Positions 1 to 7,504 of a stretch of DNA of 64,000 bases are shown piece after piece. The DNA lies in contig NZ_KB910930.1 of the NCBI RefSeq assembly GCF_000383235.1, positions 1-64,000 on the forward strand, written 5' to 3'. Made by a program: the position numbers and the translations under genes. Numbering within the stretch: the first letter of the stretch is position 1; every line of letters starts with the position of its first letter. A model generated the notes under the pieces. That model searched no databases, had not been told where the DNA came from, and saw nothing but the letters and a program-made list of their open reading frames with translations. This stretch comes from Bacillus sp. 123MFChir2. GTDB lineage: Bacteria > Bacillota > Bacilli > Bacillales > Bacillaceae_G.

Positions 1-74
1 AGAATATTTTAACAGGTGAGCATACAGATTCACCAGGTGAGAAACATAAATGGGAATTAGAAAGTATTGAGTAA
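1..74 (+). CDS. C-terminal end of an unidentified protein
   Basis: An open frame enters from the left edge and stops at TAA 72-74, giving 23 residues that end in KWELESIE. It is followed 15 bases later by a strong terminator, which supports a real gene end. Too little is present to name the family. Confidence 0.5.
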   Translation, partial: NILTGEHTDSPGEKHKWELESIE

Positions 75-88
75 AGCAAGAAATTTAA

Positions 89-130
89 GACTGCAAAGCG
101 TTTCTTTCAGAAAGCTTTGCAGTCTTTTTC
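89..130 (+). terminator. Rho-independent terminator of the edge gene
   Basis: ACTGCAAAGC pairs with GCTTTGCAGT and is followed by a T-run (TCTTTTTCT). Confidence 0.8.
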
Positions 131-131
131 T

Positions 132-341
132 ATCTATATAGATGCAAATTGAAAAACTAACATAAAAACCCTTTTCTTTTTCGGTGGGCGAGAGCAACTG
201 GCCATGCATAGAGGCGGTCAGTTCCTTTTCCTGCCACGTGCAAAGTTTAAAACAAAGGTAGAAAGCAAGTCGCTGCTATGTTTTGTTCTGCATAGCGGCG
301 ACTTAGGTGTTAAAAAGTCAATTTGTATTTATATAATAGTA
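132..341 (+). repeat. bcr1 interspersed repeat, full copy
   Basis: This is a near-complete member of the B. cereus group repeat bcr1. It starts with ATATAGATGCAAATTG, has the core GGTGGGCGAGAGCAACTGG, and ends with the AGCGACTTAGGTG...TTTATATA tail. The same sequence recurs at 4296, 30497 and 32183. Naming it bcr1 is from memory of the published family; the repetition itself is visible. Confidence 0.85.
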
Positions 342-366
342 GTGCTAATTCTAGGTGATGTCTCGA

Positions 367-525
367 ATGATCTCAAACCAACAATCTCTTAACCTTAGTC
401 CCTTTATGGCAATTTATGATATCGTCGTGTCAAAAGATAATATGCTTCGTCAAATTGGAGATACTGCTTATTCAGAGAAAGATAATATTCAATATGTGAA
501 TCAAAAACAACTAAATATTTGTTAA
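367..525 (+). pseudogene. Transposase N-terminal remnant (IS1182-like)
   Basis: A 52-codon frame starts MISNQQSLNLSPFMAIYD and continues IVVSKDNMLRQI. This resembles the start of IS1182-type transposases, where an LSPYMAIYD...PKDNMLRQI segment precedes the catalytic part. Similarity ends after about residue 30, the frame then runs into unrelated codons and stops, and no DDE region follows. It is best read as a decayed insertion-sequence relic next to the bcr1 copy. The family assignment rests on recalled sequences and is tentative. Confidence 0.4.
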
Positions 526-572
526 TATAGATAAGGTAATTATCTATATTATTGTTCTAGGAGGATTATTGA

Positions 573-1568
573 ATGTTGAAAAAATTAGCAACACTACTTC
601 TTTGTAGCATGTTTGCTCTTAGTTTAGCGGCATGTGGCAATAATGCGAAGGCGACAGAAAAGAAAGATGCAAAAGCAGAAGAACAAAAGAAACAAGAAGA
701 GGAACAGAAAAAGCAAGAAGAGATAAAGAAACAACAAGAAAGCAGTACGTATGAAGATGTTGCAGTGGCGGATCGTGAAAATAACACGCCAAATAGTGCT
801 GAAAATAAAGTGCAGAACGAAAACTTAGTGAATGATTCGATTCATCATATTGATGATGAAAAAAATAAAATGAATACGAATCGCGTTGTAAACGCAACTG
901 TAATGAAAAATATTGACGGCGATACGTTGAAAGTAAAACTGGAGAATGGAAAAGAAGAAACAGTGCGCTTTTTGCTTATTGATACACCGGAAACAAAACA
1001 TCCGCGTCTAGGTGTACAGCCATTTGGACCAGAAGCAAGTGCGTTCACGAAGAAATACGCAAGCGAAGGAAAGAAAATTCAGCTTGAATTAGATGTAAGT
1101 GAGCGTGAAAAATACGGACGTCTATTAGCGTATGTATGGGTAGATGGACAGATGTTAAATCGATTATTAGTTGAACAGGGGTTAGCACGCGTGGCATATG
1201 TATATGCTCCGAATACAAAGTATGTCGATTATTTACGTGAATTTCAAACGAAGGCACAGGCAAATAAGAAAGGCATTTGGAGTGTAGAAAACTATGCAAC
1301 AGATAATGGCTTTGATAAGAATAAAGCGAAAAAGCCTGCGACACCTGCACCAGCCCCGAAGCAATCACAACCTGCGCCAACTGAAGCACAGCCAAAGCCA
1401 GAACAGAAACAACAACAACAACAAAATAACAACTTACCACAAGGGGAATATCATTTTAGCAGCTGTAAAGAAGCAAAAGCAGCCGGATTCTCTAATATCC
1501 CGAAAGGTCACCCAGCCTATTCTTCTAAGCTAGACCGAGATGGTGATGGGATTGCTTGTGATAAGTAG
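573..1568 (+). CDS. Thermonuclease-family lipoprotein with Excalibur domain
   Basis: A secreted, membrane-anchored nuclease of the staphylococcal nuclease (SNase) fold, expected to cleave DNA/RNA outside the cell with calcium. Residues 1-21 form a lipoprotein signal with lipobox LAAC (Cys at 21). A charged KEEQKKQ linker follows. The SNase domain spans about 108-240 (GDTLKVKL, RFLLIDTPE, ExxKYGRLLAYVWVDG, NRLLVEQGLA). After a Pro/Gln-rich linker, the C-terminal Excalibur calcium-binding motif ends DRDGDGIACDK. The start is supported by AGGAGG nine bases upstream. The gene is flanked by repeats and a terminator and looks monocistronic. Domain order is like B. subtilis YncB with an added Excalibur module. 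Confidence 0.9.
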   Translation: MLKKLATLLLCSMFALSLAACGNNAKATEKKDAKAEEQKKQEEEQKKQEEIKKQQESSTYEDVAVADRENNTPNSAENKVQNENLVNDSIHHIDDEKNKMNTNRVVNATVMKNIDGDTLKVKLENGKEETVRFLLIDTPETKHPRLGVQPFGPEASAFTKKYASEGKKIQLELDVSEREKYGRLLAYVWVDGQMLNRLLVEQGLARVAYVYAPNTKYVDYLREFQTKAQANKKGIWSVENYATDNGFDKNKAKKPATPAPAPKQSQPAPTEAQPKPEQKQQQQQNNNLPQGEYHFSSCKEAKAAGFSNIPKGHPAYSSKLDRDGDGIACDK

Positions 1569-1570
1569 AA

Positions 1571-1604
1571 AAAAAGGATTCGCTTGGACGCGAATCCTTT
1601 TTTT
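1571..1604 (+). terminator. Terminator of the nuclease gene
   Basis: AAAGGATTCGC pairs with GCGAATCCTTT and is followed by T7. Confidence 0.85.
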
Positions 1605-1666
1605 GCATCCCCGAAAAGATAAATATCTGTAACATAAACATGCTACAACATTTTTAAATAGTGGTT

Positions 1667-1741
1667 TTGTAACTACTCAGTCACTCTATGAAGAACCGAT
1701 AGAAAAGCATTTTTTTTAGTGACCCTGAGGGACTGGCTATG
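1667..1741 (+). repeat. bcr1-family fragment, alternative left arm
   Basis: GTAACTACTCAGTCACTC...GAGGGACTGGCTATG matches the left arm of the copy at 2091 and, inverted, those at 6723, 46675 and 62790. It is cut off where a second bcr1 begins. Confidence 0.7.
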
Positions 1742-1831
1742 TATATATAGATGCAAATTGAAAAACTAACATAAAAACCCTTTTCTTTTTCGGTGGGCGA
1801 GAGCAACTGGCCATGCATAGAAGCGGTCAGT
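1742..1831 (+). repeat. bcr1 repeat, 5' half only
   Basis: Starts ATATATAGATGCAAATTG and runs to AGAAGCGGTCAGT, then loses similarity to the family. It abuts the alternative-arm fragment directly, which suggests one element landed in or recombined with the other. Confidence 0.8.
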
Positions 1832-1902
1832 GTTTTTCCCTTTCTTGCTTCAATCCCTTCTATTTCTATTATATTCTCATATATCACCGATTTTTCTGTT
1901 AT

Positions 1903-2042
1903 AATGGCTCTTGCAGTCAATTTTGGAATGGTTATCATAACAATTGTATTGTTACTACAAGATTTTTCTAAGATTAGTAGAATTTGATTATAGTATTGAT
2001 AATTTGTAACAAAGTCCCCATTGATAGCGATGGAGACTTATA
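1903..2042 (+). other. Possible decayed holin-like toxin ORF plus hairpin
   Basis: An ATG at 1903 opens 27 codons (MALAVNFGMVIITIVLLL then QDFSKISRI) that form one membrane helix, faintly like Hol_Tox/TxpA-type small toxins. No ribosome binding site precedes it. At 2011-2040, AAGTCCCCAT and ATGGAGACTT form a hairpin like the terminators that often follow such toxin genes. Both signals are weak; it may be chance. Confidence 0.2.
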
Positions 2043-2090
2043 TTATGTAAAAAAGCCATTCTACTTCTATGCTCAGAGTTTAAAAACTTC

Positions 2091-2232
2091 GTAACTACTT
2101 AGTCACTCTATGAAAAACCGATAGAAAAGCATTTTTTAAGTGGTCCTGAGGGACTGGCTATGTATAGAAGCGGTCAGTTCCTTTTCCTGCCACGCGCAAA
2201 GTTTAAAAACAAAGAAAGGCAGCGAGGTGTAG
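2091..2232 (+). repeat. bcr1-family repeat with alternative left arm, 3' truncated
   Basis: Begins TAACTACTTAGTCACTC, passes through GAGGGACTGGCTATGTATAG and CCTTTTCCTGCCACGCGC, and ends near AAAGGCAGCGAGGTG without the usual tail. Confidence 0.75.
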
Positions 2233-2240
2233 ATCCATTT

Positions 2241-2292
2241 TTATCCCGCTATTCGTGGGCAGTAATACTCCCAACTCAAAATTTGGCGAAAG
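2241..2292 (+). repeat. Left-end fragment of an IS605-like hairpin repeat
   Basis: TTATCCCGCTATTCGTGGGC followed by AGTAATACTCCC is nearly identical to the left end of the 26466 element and to the inverted copy at 44823. Only about 50 bases survive here. Confidence 0.6.
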
Positions 2293-2454
2293 CATAATAG
2301 ATTCTCAAGAGTGTTTTGCGAATATATGGCTACGACACTTGACTTGGGATGGATATATTGTTAATTATTATATTTACATAAAAGATTATTATGAGTGTTT
2401 AAAATATAAGGAATATTTTTACATTACTATAAAAGAGCAGCGGGGGTTCTAGTT

Positions 2455-3186
2455 ATGAAAAAAAGAATTGTAATTGTAGAAGATGAAGAGAATATTAGAG
2501 AAATATGTAAACGGTATTTAGAGAGAGAAGGATATGAAGTATATACAGCTGAAAATGGAGCAGAAGGCTGGGAGCTATTTCAACAATATCAACCAGATTT
2601 AATTATTTTAGATTTAATGATGCCCAAAAAAGATGGTTGGGAACTATGTGAGGAAATTCGTCAACAATCTAATGTTCCCATTATTATGTTAACTGCTCGA
2701 GGAGAGGAAAGAGATCGAATTTTAGGCTTAACGATGGGAGCAGATGATTATGTGACAAAGCCGTTCTCGCCTCGTGAGTTAGTATTAAGGGTTCAAATTA
2801 TATTAAGAAGAGGAAATCAACCAGCAGTGCAAATGAAAGAACCAGAGCCAGAACCAGAACAAGAATTAGAAGTGATAAAGTTTCCAGATTTGGAGATTTA
2901 TCCAACAAAGAGATGTGTGTTTGTTTGTGGACATGAGGTTGAGTTAACAGTGAAAGAGTTTGAAGTACTTTATGCGATGGCAAAACATCCAAAACAAGTG
3001 TTTTCTCGATCACAACTTCTTGAACAGATTTGGGAGTTTGAATATGACGGGTGCACAAATACAGTAACGGTGTTAATGAGTCGTTTACGTGAAAAATTAG
3101 ATAAGCATACGACAAAGAACCGTTGGATTCATACAGTTTGGGGCATAGGGTATCGTTTTGATCCAAATGGAGGAAATGAAACATGA
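2455..3186 (+). CDS. OmpR/PhoB-family response regulator
   Basis: A two-component response regulator of 243 aa. The receiver domain (1-120) has the acidic pair D10/E11, phospho-acceptor D53 in LIILDLMMPKKDGW, T80 and K102 (VTKPF). A Glu/Pro-rich linker (PEPEPEQE, about 129-139) leads to a winged-helix DNA-binding domain (about 147-238) with TVKEFEVL and VWGIGYRFD. It overlaps the kinase gene by ATGA, so the two are translationally coupled. The Shine-Dalgarno is weak (GCGGGGG). Target genes cannot be read from the sequence. The upstream region is built of repeat fragments, so the promoter may be repeat-derived. Confidence 0.92.
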   Translation: MKKRIVIVEDEENIREICKRYLEREGYEVYTAENGAEGWELFQQYQPDLIILDLMMPKKDGWELCEEIRQQSNVPIIMLTARGEERDRILGLTMGADDYVTKPFSPRELVLRVQIILRRGNQPAVQMKEPEPEPEQELEVIKFPDLEIYPTKRCVFVCGHEVELTVKEFEVLYAMAKHPKQVFSRSQLLEQIWEFEYDGCTNTVTVLMSRLREKLDKHTTKNRWIHTVWGIGYRFDPNGGNET

Positions 3187-4262
3187 AACTACGTTATCAA
3201 TTGTTACTGATGAATTTATTAAGCACGAGTATTATGGTCATTGCGATATGGTATAGTGATAGGAAAATGTTATTGGCACCGGAACAAACACGGTTACTAA
3301 CAGGAATTGCGCTTATAGCAATGCTTCTGTCAACGTTTATTTATTGGCTGTTAACACGTCCTATTATGAGATCGATTCAAAATTTAATCGCAGTAACGAA
3401 AGAATTTGGTAATCGGCACTTTGAAACGATCTATATAATTGGACAGGAACCACGAGAGTTTAAAGAATTAGCAACAGCTTTTCAAAAGATGGCTGAAAAG
3501 TTAGAAGAAGGGTTTACGAAGCTAGAAGAAGGTGAAAAAGCGCGTACAGAGTTGATCGCAAATATTTCACACGACTTACGAACACCTATTGCCAGCATAC
3601 AATTAATGATAGAAGCATTACAGGATGATGTAATTGAAGATCCTAACATGAAGAAGCAGTACTTAGCAACTATCTTACAGGAAATACAAAGATTAAATGG
3701 TTTAATTAATAACCTATTTGACCTTTCTAAGTTAGAGCTTGGGCAAGAAGAGTTTCATCCAACTTTAACACATGTGGACAGAGTGTTAATAGACGTACTA
3801 GATTCACATGCTATTTTACTAGAGGAAAAACAAATGCATTTAGAAGTACATGTTTCTGATACATTGCCTCGGCTTTGGATGATGCCATGTAAAATAGTAC
3901 GTGTGATTAGTAACTTGTTACATAATGCAATCAGGTACTCTCCTACTTCATCCACAATTGAGTTGATTGTGAATGAAAATAAGCAGAAGCAATATGTTCA
4001 ATTTATTGTGCGTGATGAAGGAGAAGGCATTTCATACAATGATCAATTACGCATATTTGATCGTTTCTATAGAACGGATCAGTCAAGAAGTTCGCAATCT
4101 GGAGGATCCGGGCTTGGGCTAGCTATCGCAAAATCATTAGTTGAAATGCATAAAGGAGACATAGGGGTACGCGATCGCATAGATGGGAAACAAGGAAGTG
4201 AATTTTGGTTTACTCTTCCTATCACATCAGAAAAAAATAAGATTGCTGAAAGACTTTTGTAA
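3183..4262 (+). CDS. Sensor histidine kinase, partner of the upstream regulator
   Basis: A membrane histidine kinase of 359 aa. Two N-terminal membrane helices (about 7-24 and 38-58) enclose only a very short external loop, so the signal may be sensed in or at the membrane. A HAMP-like segment follows (59-110), then the H-box NISHDLRTP with H130, N-box NLLHNAIRYSP (about 244-254), G1 RDEGEGIS and G2 GGSGLGLAIAKS. It autophosphorylates on H130 and passes phosphate to D53 of its partner. The short sensor loop is typical of intramembrane-sensing kinases, but no transporter is adjacent. Confidence 0.92.
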   Translation: MKLRYQLLLMNLLSTSIMVIAIWYSDRKMLLAPEQTRLLTGIALIAMLLSTFIYWLLTRPIMRSIQNLIAVTKEFGNRHFETIYIIGQEPREFKELATAFQKMAEKLEEGFTKLEEGEKARTELIANISHDLRTPIASIQLMIEALQDDVIEDPNMKKQYLATILQEIQRLNGLINNLFDLSKLELGQEEFHPTLTHVDRVLIDVLDSHAILLEEKQMHLEVHVSDTLPRLWMMPCKIVRVISNLLHNAIRYSPTSSTIELIVNENKQKQYVQFIVRDEGEGISYNDQLRIFDRFYRTDQSRSSQSGGSGLGLAIAKSLVEMHKGDIGVRDRIDGKQGSEFWFTLPITSEKNKIAERLL

Positions 4263-4295
4263 TAGTTATGTTATGAAAATGAGAGATTTCCTTGC

Positions 4296-4503
4296 TAATA
4301 TATAAATACAAATTGAAAAAATCACATAAAAACCACTTTTTTTAGGGAAGGAGACCAGAGCAAATGGCCATGCATAGAAGCGGTCAGGGACTTTTCCTGC
4401 TACGTGCAAAGTTTAAAACAAAGGTAGAAAGCAAGTAGCGGCGATGTTTTGTTCTGCATAGCAGCGACTTAGATGTTAAAAAGTTAACTTGTATTTATAT
4501 ATA
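4296..4503 (+). repeat. bcr1 repeat, full copy
   Basis: Diverged left arm (ATAAATACAAATTGAAAAAAT) with the standard core and tail TTGTATTTATATATAAG. It ends about 25 bases before the start codon of the next gene, so the repeat forms most of that gene's upstream region. Confidence 0.85.
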
Positions 4504-4527
4504 AGTGTTAGAGGAGGGACTTACTTT

Positions 4528-5019
4528 ATGAAAAGAAAATATATATTCTTTATCGGAGCATTTGTAATTGTCGGGGGGATCTTGTGGTCTTTATTCCGCC
4601 CAGAGAAATTATTTATTGATAAGAAAGTAAATGAAACATTGCCGCAAACAGAAATGAAGTCAAAAGAAGAAAAGCAACAACACCTAATAAGTGAAGGAAA
4701 GTTTCAAAGCGGTGTTCATGAAACAACGGGAACAGCAACAATCTATCAATTAGCAGATGGAAAACGTATTTTACGCCTTAGCAATTTTTCAACTTCTAAC
4801 GGTCCAGATGTTCGAGTTGTATTGGTTCCTACAAATCAATTGAAAAATAATGAAGACGTTAAAAATTATAAGTACATTGAATTAGGAAAGTTAAAAGGAA
4901 ACAAAGGCGATCAAAACTATGAAATTCCTGATGAGATAGATGTAAGTGCATACGGTACGGTTTCTGTATGGTGTAAGAGATTTAACGAAAACTTTGGTGC
5001 AGCGTATTTTGTAAAATAA
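4528..5019 (+). CDS. DM13 domain-containing membrane-anchored protein
   Basis: A 163-aa protein with one N-terminal membrane helix or uncleaved signal (YIFFIGAFVIVGGILW). A DM13 domain covers about 65-162: GKFQSGVHETTGTATIYQL, ILRLSNFSTSNGPDVRVVL and the terminal VSVWCKRFNENFGAAYF. DM13 domains carry a conserved Cys (here in VWCKRF) and are proposed to take part in redox reactions outside the membrane; the substrate is unknown. The ATG at 4528 is chosen because GAGGAGGG lies ten bases upstream; earlier in-frame codons fall inside bcr1. It is a single gene followed by its own terminator. Confidence 0.85.
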   Translation: MKRKYIFFIGAFVIVGGILWSLFRPEKLFIDKKVNETLPQTEMKSKEEKQQHLISEGKFQSGVHETTGTATIYQLADGKRILRLSNFSTSNGPDVRVVLVPTNQLKNNEDVKNYKYIELGKLKGNKGDQNYEIPDEIDVSAYGTVSVWCKRFNENFGAAYFVK

Positions 5020-5030
5020 GAAATAATAAA

Positions 5031-5066
5031 AACAGGTGATAGAGTTGAAATCTATTACCTGTTTTT
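5031..5066 (+). terminator. Terminator of the DM13 gene
   Basis: AACAGGTGATAGA pairs with TCTATTACCTGTT and is followed by a T-run. Confidence 0.75.
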
Positions 5067-5165
5067 GTGTTTTGTAGAACGTATAGAAGAAGGGGAAGTT
5101 GCGTGAAGATTTAGAGAAGACCATTGTATAGCAAGAACGAGACAAATACTTTCTTATATTGTATC

Positions 5166-5269
5166 CATTTTAATTTTCCAGTATATAAGTTGTTGCTATG
5201 CAAAATACAATATGACATATACTTACTTGTTCTTTTGGTTTTAAATCTGGCATGTGGTAGGAAAAGGGG
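5166..5269 (-). repeat. bcr1 repeat, 3' half only
   Basis: ATCCATTTTAATTTTCCAGTATATAAGTTG through GGCATGTGGTAGGAAAAGG is the inverted right half of bcr1, without the GGGCGAGAG core. The rest of the 5020-5894 gap holds only weak open frames without ribosome binding sites and a direct repeat (CATAAATGTTATAAAAGTC / CGTAAATGTTACAAAAGTC, 5552-5594). Confidence 0.7.
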
Positions 5270-5631
5270 TTATATGTCGCTTTTTCAATGTGTACTGCTT
5301 ATACATAATTTATTAATGAAGAAGAATCCTCTTTGTTTAAAAGATAAAATAATCAAAGGCAATGAATTCATTCAGTTTATTAAAACAAATGAAAGGAAGC
5401 CACTTGTTACTTTAAAAGCTCTTGGGGGAAGCTTTTTTTATTTCGTCATTTCTGTACATAGTTATAAAAAATAATATGTACAGTTTATAGAGTGATTGCG
5501 CATGTATTTGCGATAAGTTTATCTTACTTTAAATATCTTTCAAATTACTTTCATAAATGTTATAAAAGTCTTTCGTAAATGTTACAAAAGTCTTTCTTTG
5601 ACTGTAAAAAAGTTCAAGGAATGAAAAAAAC

Positions 5632-5683
5632 AAGTGAATAGCAGCAATGTATATGTTGAAAAAATAAAATGGATTTATATAGA
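5632..5683 (+). repeat. bcr1 3'-end relic
   Basis: AATAGCAGCAATGTATATGT then GAAAAAATAAAATGGATTTATATAG matches the right terminus of full bcr1 copies such as 22430-22642. Confidence 0.5.
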
Positions 5684-5894
5684 TATCTTGTTTGTTTTAC
5701 TAACCTTACAGAAATGTCATCTTTATGTAAGGTTAATAGATAGTTAATTTTAATATTAAAATGTAATAATTAAATTATAAGAAGTGATAATAAATTTTTA
5801 GAAATGATAAGAAAGTGTTGTTCATAGTTGTAACAACAATTAAAAATGATTGAGAAAAAATTTATTATATACATAATAAATGGAGGTAAATATA

Positions 5895-6107
5895 ATGGCG
5901 TTAAAATTATTTGGTATCTTTTTTGGATTGGTATTAATCTTATGGGGCCTATACAGAATGAAAAAGGATGATGCATTCGTAGGAAAAACCAAAACAAGAA
6001 AAAATCTTTTCAATTTGTTGATTTTTGGAGAGGCTTCTGGATTAGGGCAATTATTAGGTGGAATTCTGCTTGTCATTTTAGTAATCGTATCCTTTATTAT
6101 TAAATAA
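5895..6107 (+). CDS. Small two-helix membrane protein, uncharacterised
   Basis: A 70-aa protein with hydrophobic helices at about 4-22 and 48-68, joined by a basic loop (MKKDDAFVGKTKTRKN). The start at 5895 is set by GGAGG nine bases upstream; an earlier ATG at 5880 overlaps that site. A second, broken copy with the same upstream leader lies at 7250, so the gene and its leader were duplicated. It is not a family I recognise. Its proximity to a PlcR-controlled peptide gene may or may not be meaningful. Confidence 0.7.
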   Translation: MALKLFGIFFGLVLILWGLYRMKKDDAFVGKTKTRKNLFNLLIFGEASGLGQLLGGILLVILVIVSFIIK

Positions 6108-6117
6108 TTTGCAAATA

Positions 6118-6151
6118 AGAGGAGCTAAGATCTATAGTTTAGCTCCTTTTG
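6118..6151 (+). terminator. Terminator of the small membrane protein gene
   Basis: GGAGCTAA pairs with TTAGCTCC and is followed by TTTT. Confidence 0.75.
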
Positions 6152-6263
6152 TTGTGATAAAGTTTTTAAGTAAGAACGCAAACTTTGCGATTCATAGCAG
6201 CTACCCTGTCACCGAGCCATATAAGAGAATAGTAACGTGCTTTTAACTTTAAAAATAGAGCCT

Positions 6264-6285
6264 AAATGCTTAAGTTGATGGATGT
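6264..6285 (-). mobile_element. Possible IS231 terminal inverted repeat relic
   Basis: The reverse complement reads CATCCATCAACTTAAGCAT. Thirteen bases (CCATCAACTTAAG) match the IS231 terminal repeat as I recall it (CATGCCCATCAACTTAAG). No transposase remains around it, and the sequence at 6150-6350 is otherwise non-coding. Confidence 0.3.
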
Positions 6286-6452
6286 AGGGTAGCAACAGCG
6301 ACCTACACACTCTGTGTTCGCTATCTAACATCTTACGATAAACTCTTGTGTATATTTAAACTACATTGTATAATCTATATATGGACATTTATTAAAGTGG
6401 TAAATTATTATCAATCCATTTTCTTACCTTTTTTCAACAAATCTTTTTCGAT

Positions 6453-6481
6453 GAACCTAGCTTCCTTAGGTTCTTTTTTTA
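6453..6481 (+). terminator. Hairpin with T-run, orphan terminator
   Basis: AACCTA pairs with TAGGTT and is followed by CTTTTTTT. No intact gene precedes it directly, so it probably belonged to a lost gene. Confidence 0.5.
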
Positions 6482-6518
6482 TGCAACAACTAAAGTAGCT
6501 GTTAATAAGCGAATTTAT

Positions 6519-6723
6519 ATGAATCCACTTTAATTTTTCGACATATAGATTGCGACTATGAAGAGGGAGCTGCACTTATTATCTACTTTTGTTTTCAAAT
6601 CTTGCATGTGGCAGGAAAAGGTTCTGACCGCTCCTATGCATCGCCATTCCCTCAGGGCCACTTAAAAAAATGCTTTTCTATCGGTTTTTCATAAATTAAC
6701 TGAGTAGTTATCTTTTTTCTAAT
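6519..6723 (-). repeat. bcr1-family repeat with alternative left arm, inverted
   Basis: Starts (in plus coordinates) ATCCACTTTAATTTTTCGAC and ends AATTAACTGAGTAGTTAT, the mirror of the 2091 copy. The right end is full length here. Confidence 0.8.
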
Positions 6724-6780
6724 AATTCTTCATTTCAATTCTTTTGAGTTTCACGTTTGTTGAACTAGTTGATTATATAA

Positions 6781-6827
6781 AAAAAATACCCGCCGCAATC
6801 AGAAATCTTTTCAGATGCGGCGGGTTA
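6781..6827 (-). terminator. Strong terminator for the 26-aa peptide transcript
   Basis: CCCGCCGCA pairs with TGCGGCGGG. Read leftwards it is followed by ATTTTTTT, the correct direction to end the peptide transcript at 7034-6954. Confidence 0.8.
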
Positions 6828-6864
6828 TTCTTTGAATCATTTCCGTCCCTTTAGGGATCTTACT

Positions 6865-6920
6865 CATACAAATGATCTGCATATCAATAATTCATCTTTA
6901 ATATACAGATCATTTGTATG
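6865..6920. repeat. Long inverted repeat in the peptide gene's 3' region
   Basis: CATACAAATGATCTG and CAGATCATTTGTATG are perfect 15-base arms about 26 bases apart. They lie between the peptide stop codon and the terminator, so a transcript would fold into a stable stem here. Confidence 0.6.
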
Positions 6921-6953
6921 ATAATTCTTATAAATAATGACTGAATGATAAAC

Positions 6954-7034
6954 TTACATAAATGCTTTTAAAAGTTCTTGAACTAATGGAAGTACTCCAC
7001 CTATAAATTTTAAAACTGCCATTGCGATTTCCAT
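6954..7034 (-). CDS. 26-residue PSM-like amphipathic peptide
   Basis: The frame encodes 26 residues: MEIAMAVLKFIGG then VLPLVQELLKAFM. AGGAGG lies seven bases before the ATG. A TATAAT -10 box (7087-7092) and a perfect PlcR box (7126-7141) lie upstream, and a strong terminator lies downstream, so this is a complete small transcription unit. The peptide has no signal sequence, is hydrophobic with spaced Glu/Lys, and can form an amphipathic helix. These are the traits of phenol-soluble modulins and delta-toxin. Function is inferred from size, composition and PlcR control only. It could instead be a signalling or regulatory peptide. Confidence 0.7.
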   Translation of the reverse strand: MEIAMAVLKFIGGVLPLVQELLKAFM

Positions 7035-7086
7035 GTTATTTCCTCCTCTTTTTGTGTGTTAAGATGTGGTACATCTTTATACTTCC

Positions 7087-7141
7087 ATTATAGTAAGCGT
7101 TTACAATAATATCAATACATTTTAATATGCAATATTGCATA
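7087..7141 (-). promoter_or_regulatory. PlcR box and -10 element for the peptide gene
   Basis: TATGCAATATTGCATA (7126-7141) fits the PlcR consensus TATGNAN4TNCATA exactly and is a perfect palindrome. TATAAT is read leftwards at 7087-7092, 33 bases from the box. Confidence 0.8.
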
Positions 7142-7249
7142 TTAAAATGCGTTTTAAACTTTCTTCCATCACGATCTCCGATTGTAATAACAACTAAAAA
7201 ATGGGTGAGAAAAAATTCAATATATACATAATAAGTGGAGGTAAATATA

Positions 7250-7462
7250 ATGGGTTTAAAAGTATTACTAATCGTTATTGGAGTTGCATTAATCTTATCG
7301 GGTGTATATAAAATGAAGAAATAGGATGCATTCGTAGGGAAAACAAAAACAAGAAAAAATCTTTTCAACTTGTTGATTAATAGACAGAGTTCTGGAATAG
7401 GACAATTATTAAGCGGGATTGTGTGTATCATTTTAGGAATCGTATCTTTTATAATTAAATAA
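7250..7462 (+). pseudogene. Broken paralogue of the small membrane protein at 5895
   Basis: GGAGG and an ATG at 7250 start MGLKVLLIVIGVALILSGVY, which aligns with the 5895 gene. Codon 25 is TAG (7322-7324), where the intact copy has Asp. After the stop the same frame continues DAFVGKTKTRKNLFNLL to IVSFIIK and ends at 7462, full length. Upstream sequence (AATATATACATAATAAGTGG) is also shared with the 5895 gene, so the duplication included the leader. A truncated 24-residue peptide could still be made. Confidence 0.75.
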
Positions 7463-7469
7463 TTTGCAA

Positions 7470-7504
7470 ACAAAAACCACCCGTGGTAACGGGTGGTTTT
7501 TGTT
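7470..7504. terminator. Bidirectional terminator
   Basis: ACAAAAACCACCCGT pairs with ACGGGTGGTTTTTGT. It separates the rightward pseudogene from the leftward secreted-protein gene. Confidence 0.8.

Noticed and set aside
204-392. 62-codon frame near the left edge
   Set aside because: Almost all of it is bcr1 sequence; the same frame recurs in other bcr1 copies.
2255-2452. 65-codon frame upstream of the response regulator
   Set aside because: It begins in an IS605-like fragment and has no ribosome binding site.
5124-5474. 116-codon frame between the DM13 gene and 5895
   Set aside because: The first half is inverted bcr1; the rest (from MKKNPLCLKDKI) has no ribosome binding site. A decayed gene is possible but not supported.
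7036-7473. 145-codon frame on the minus strand
   Set aside because: It crosses a PlcR box and the reverse of the broken membrane-protein gene; no start signal and no sensible protein.
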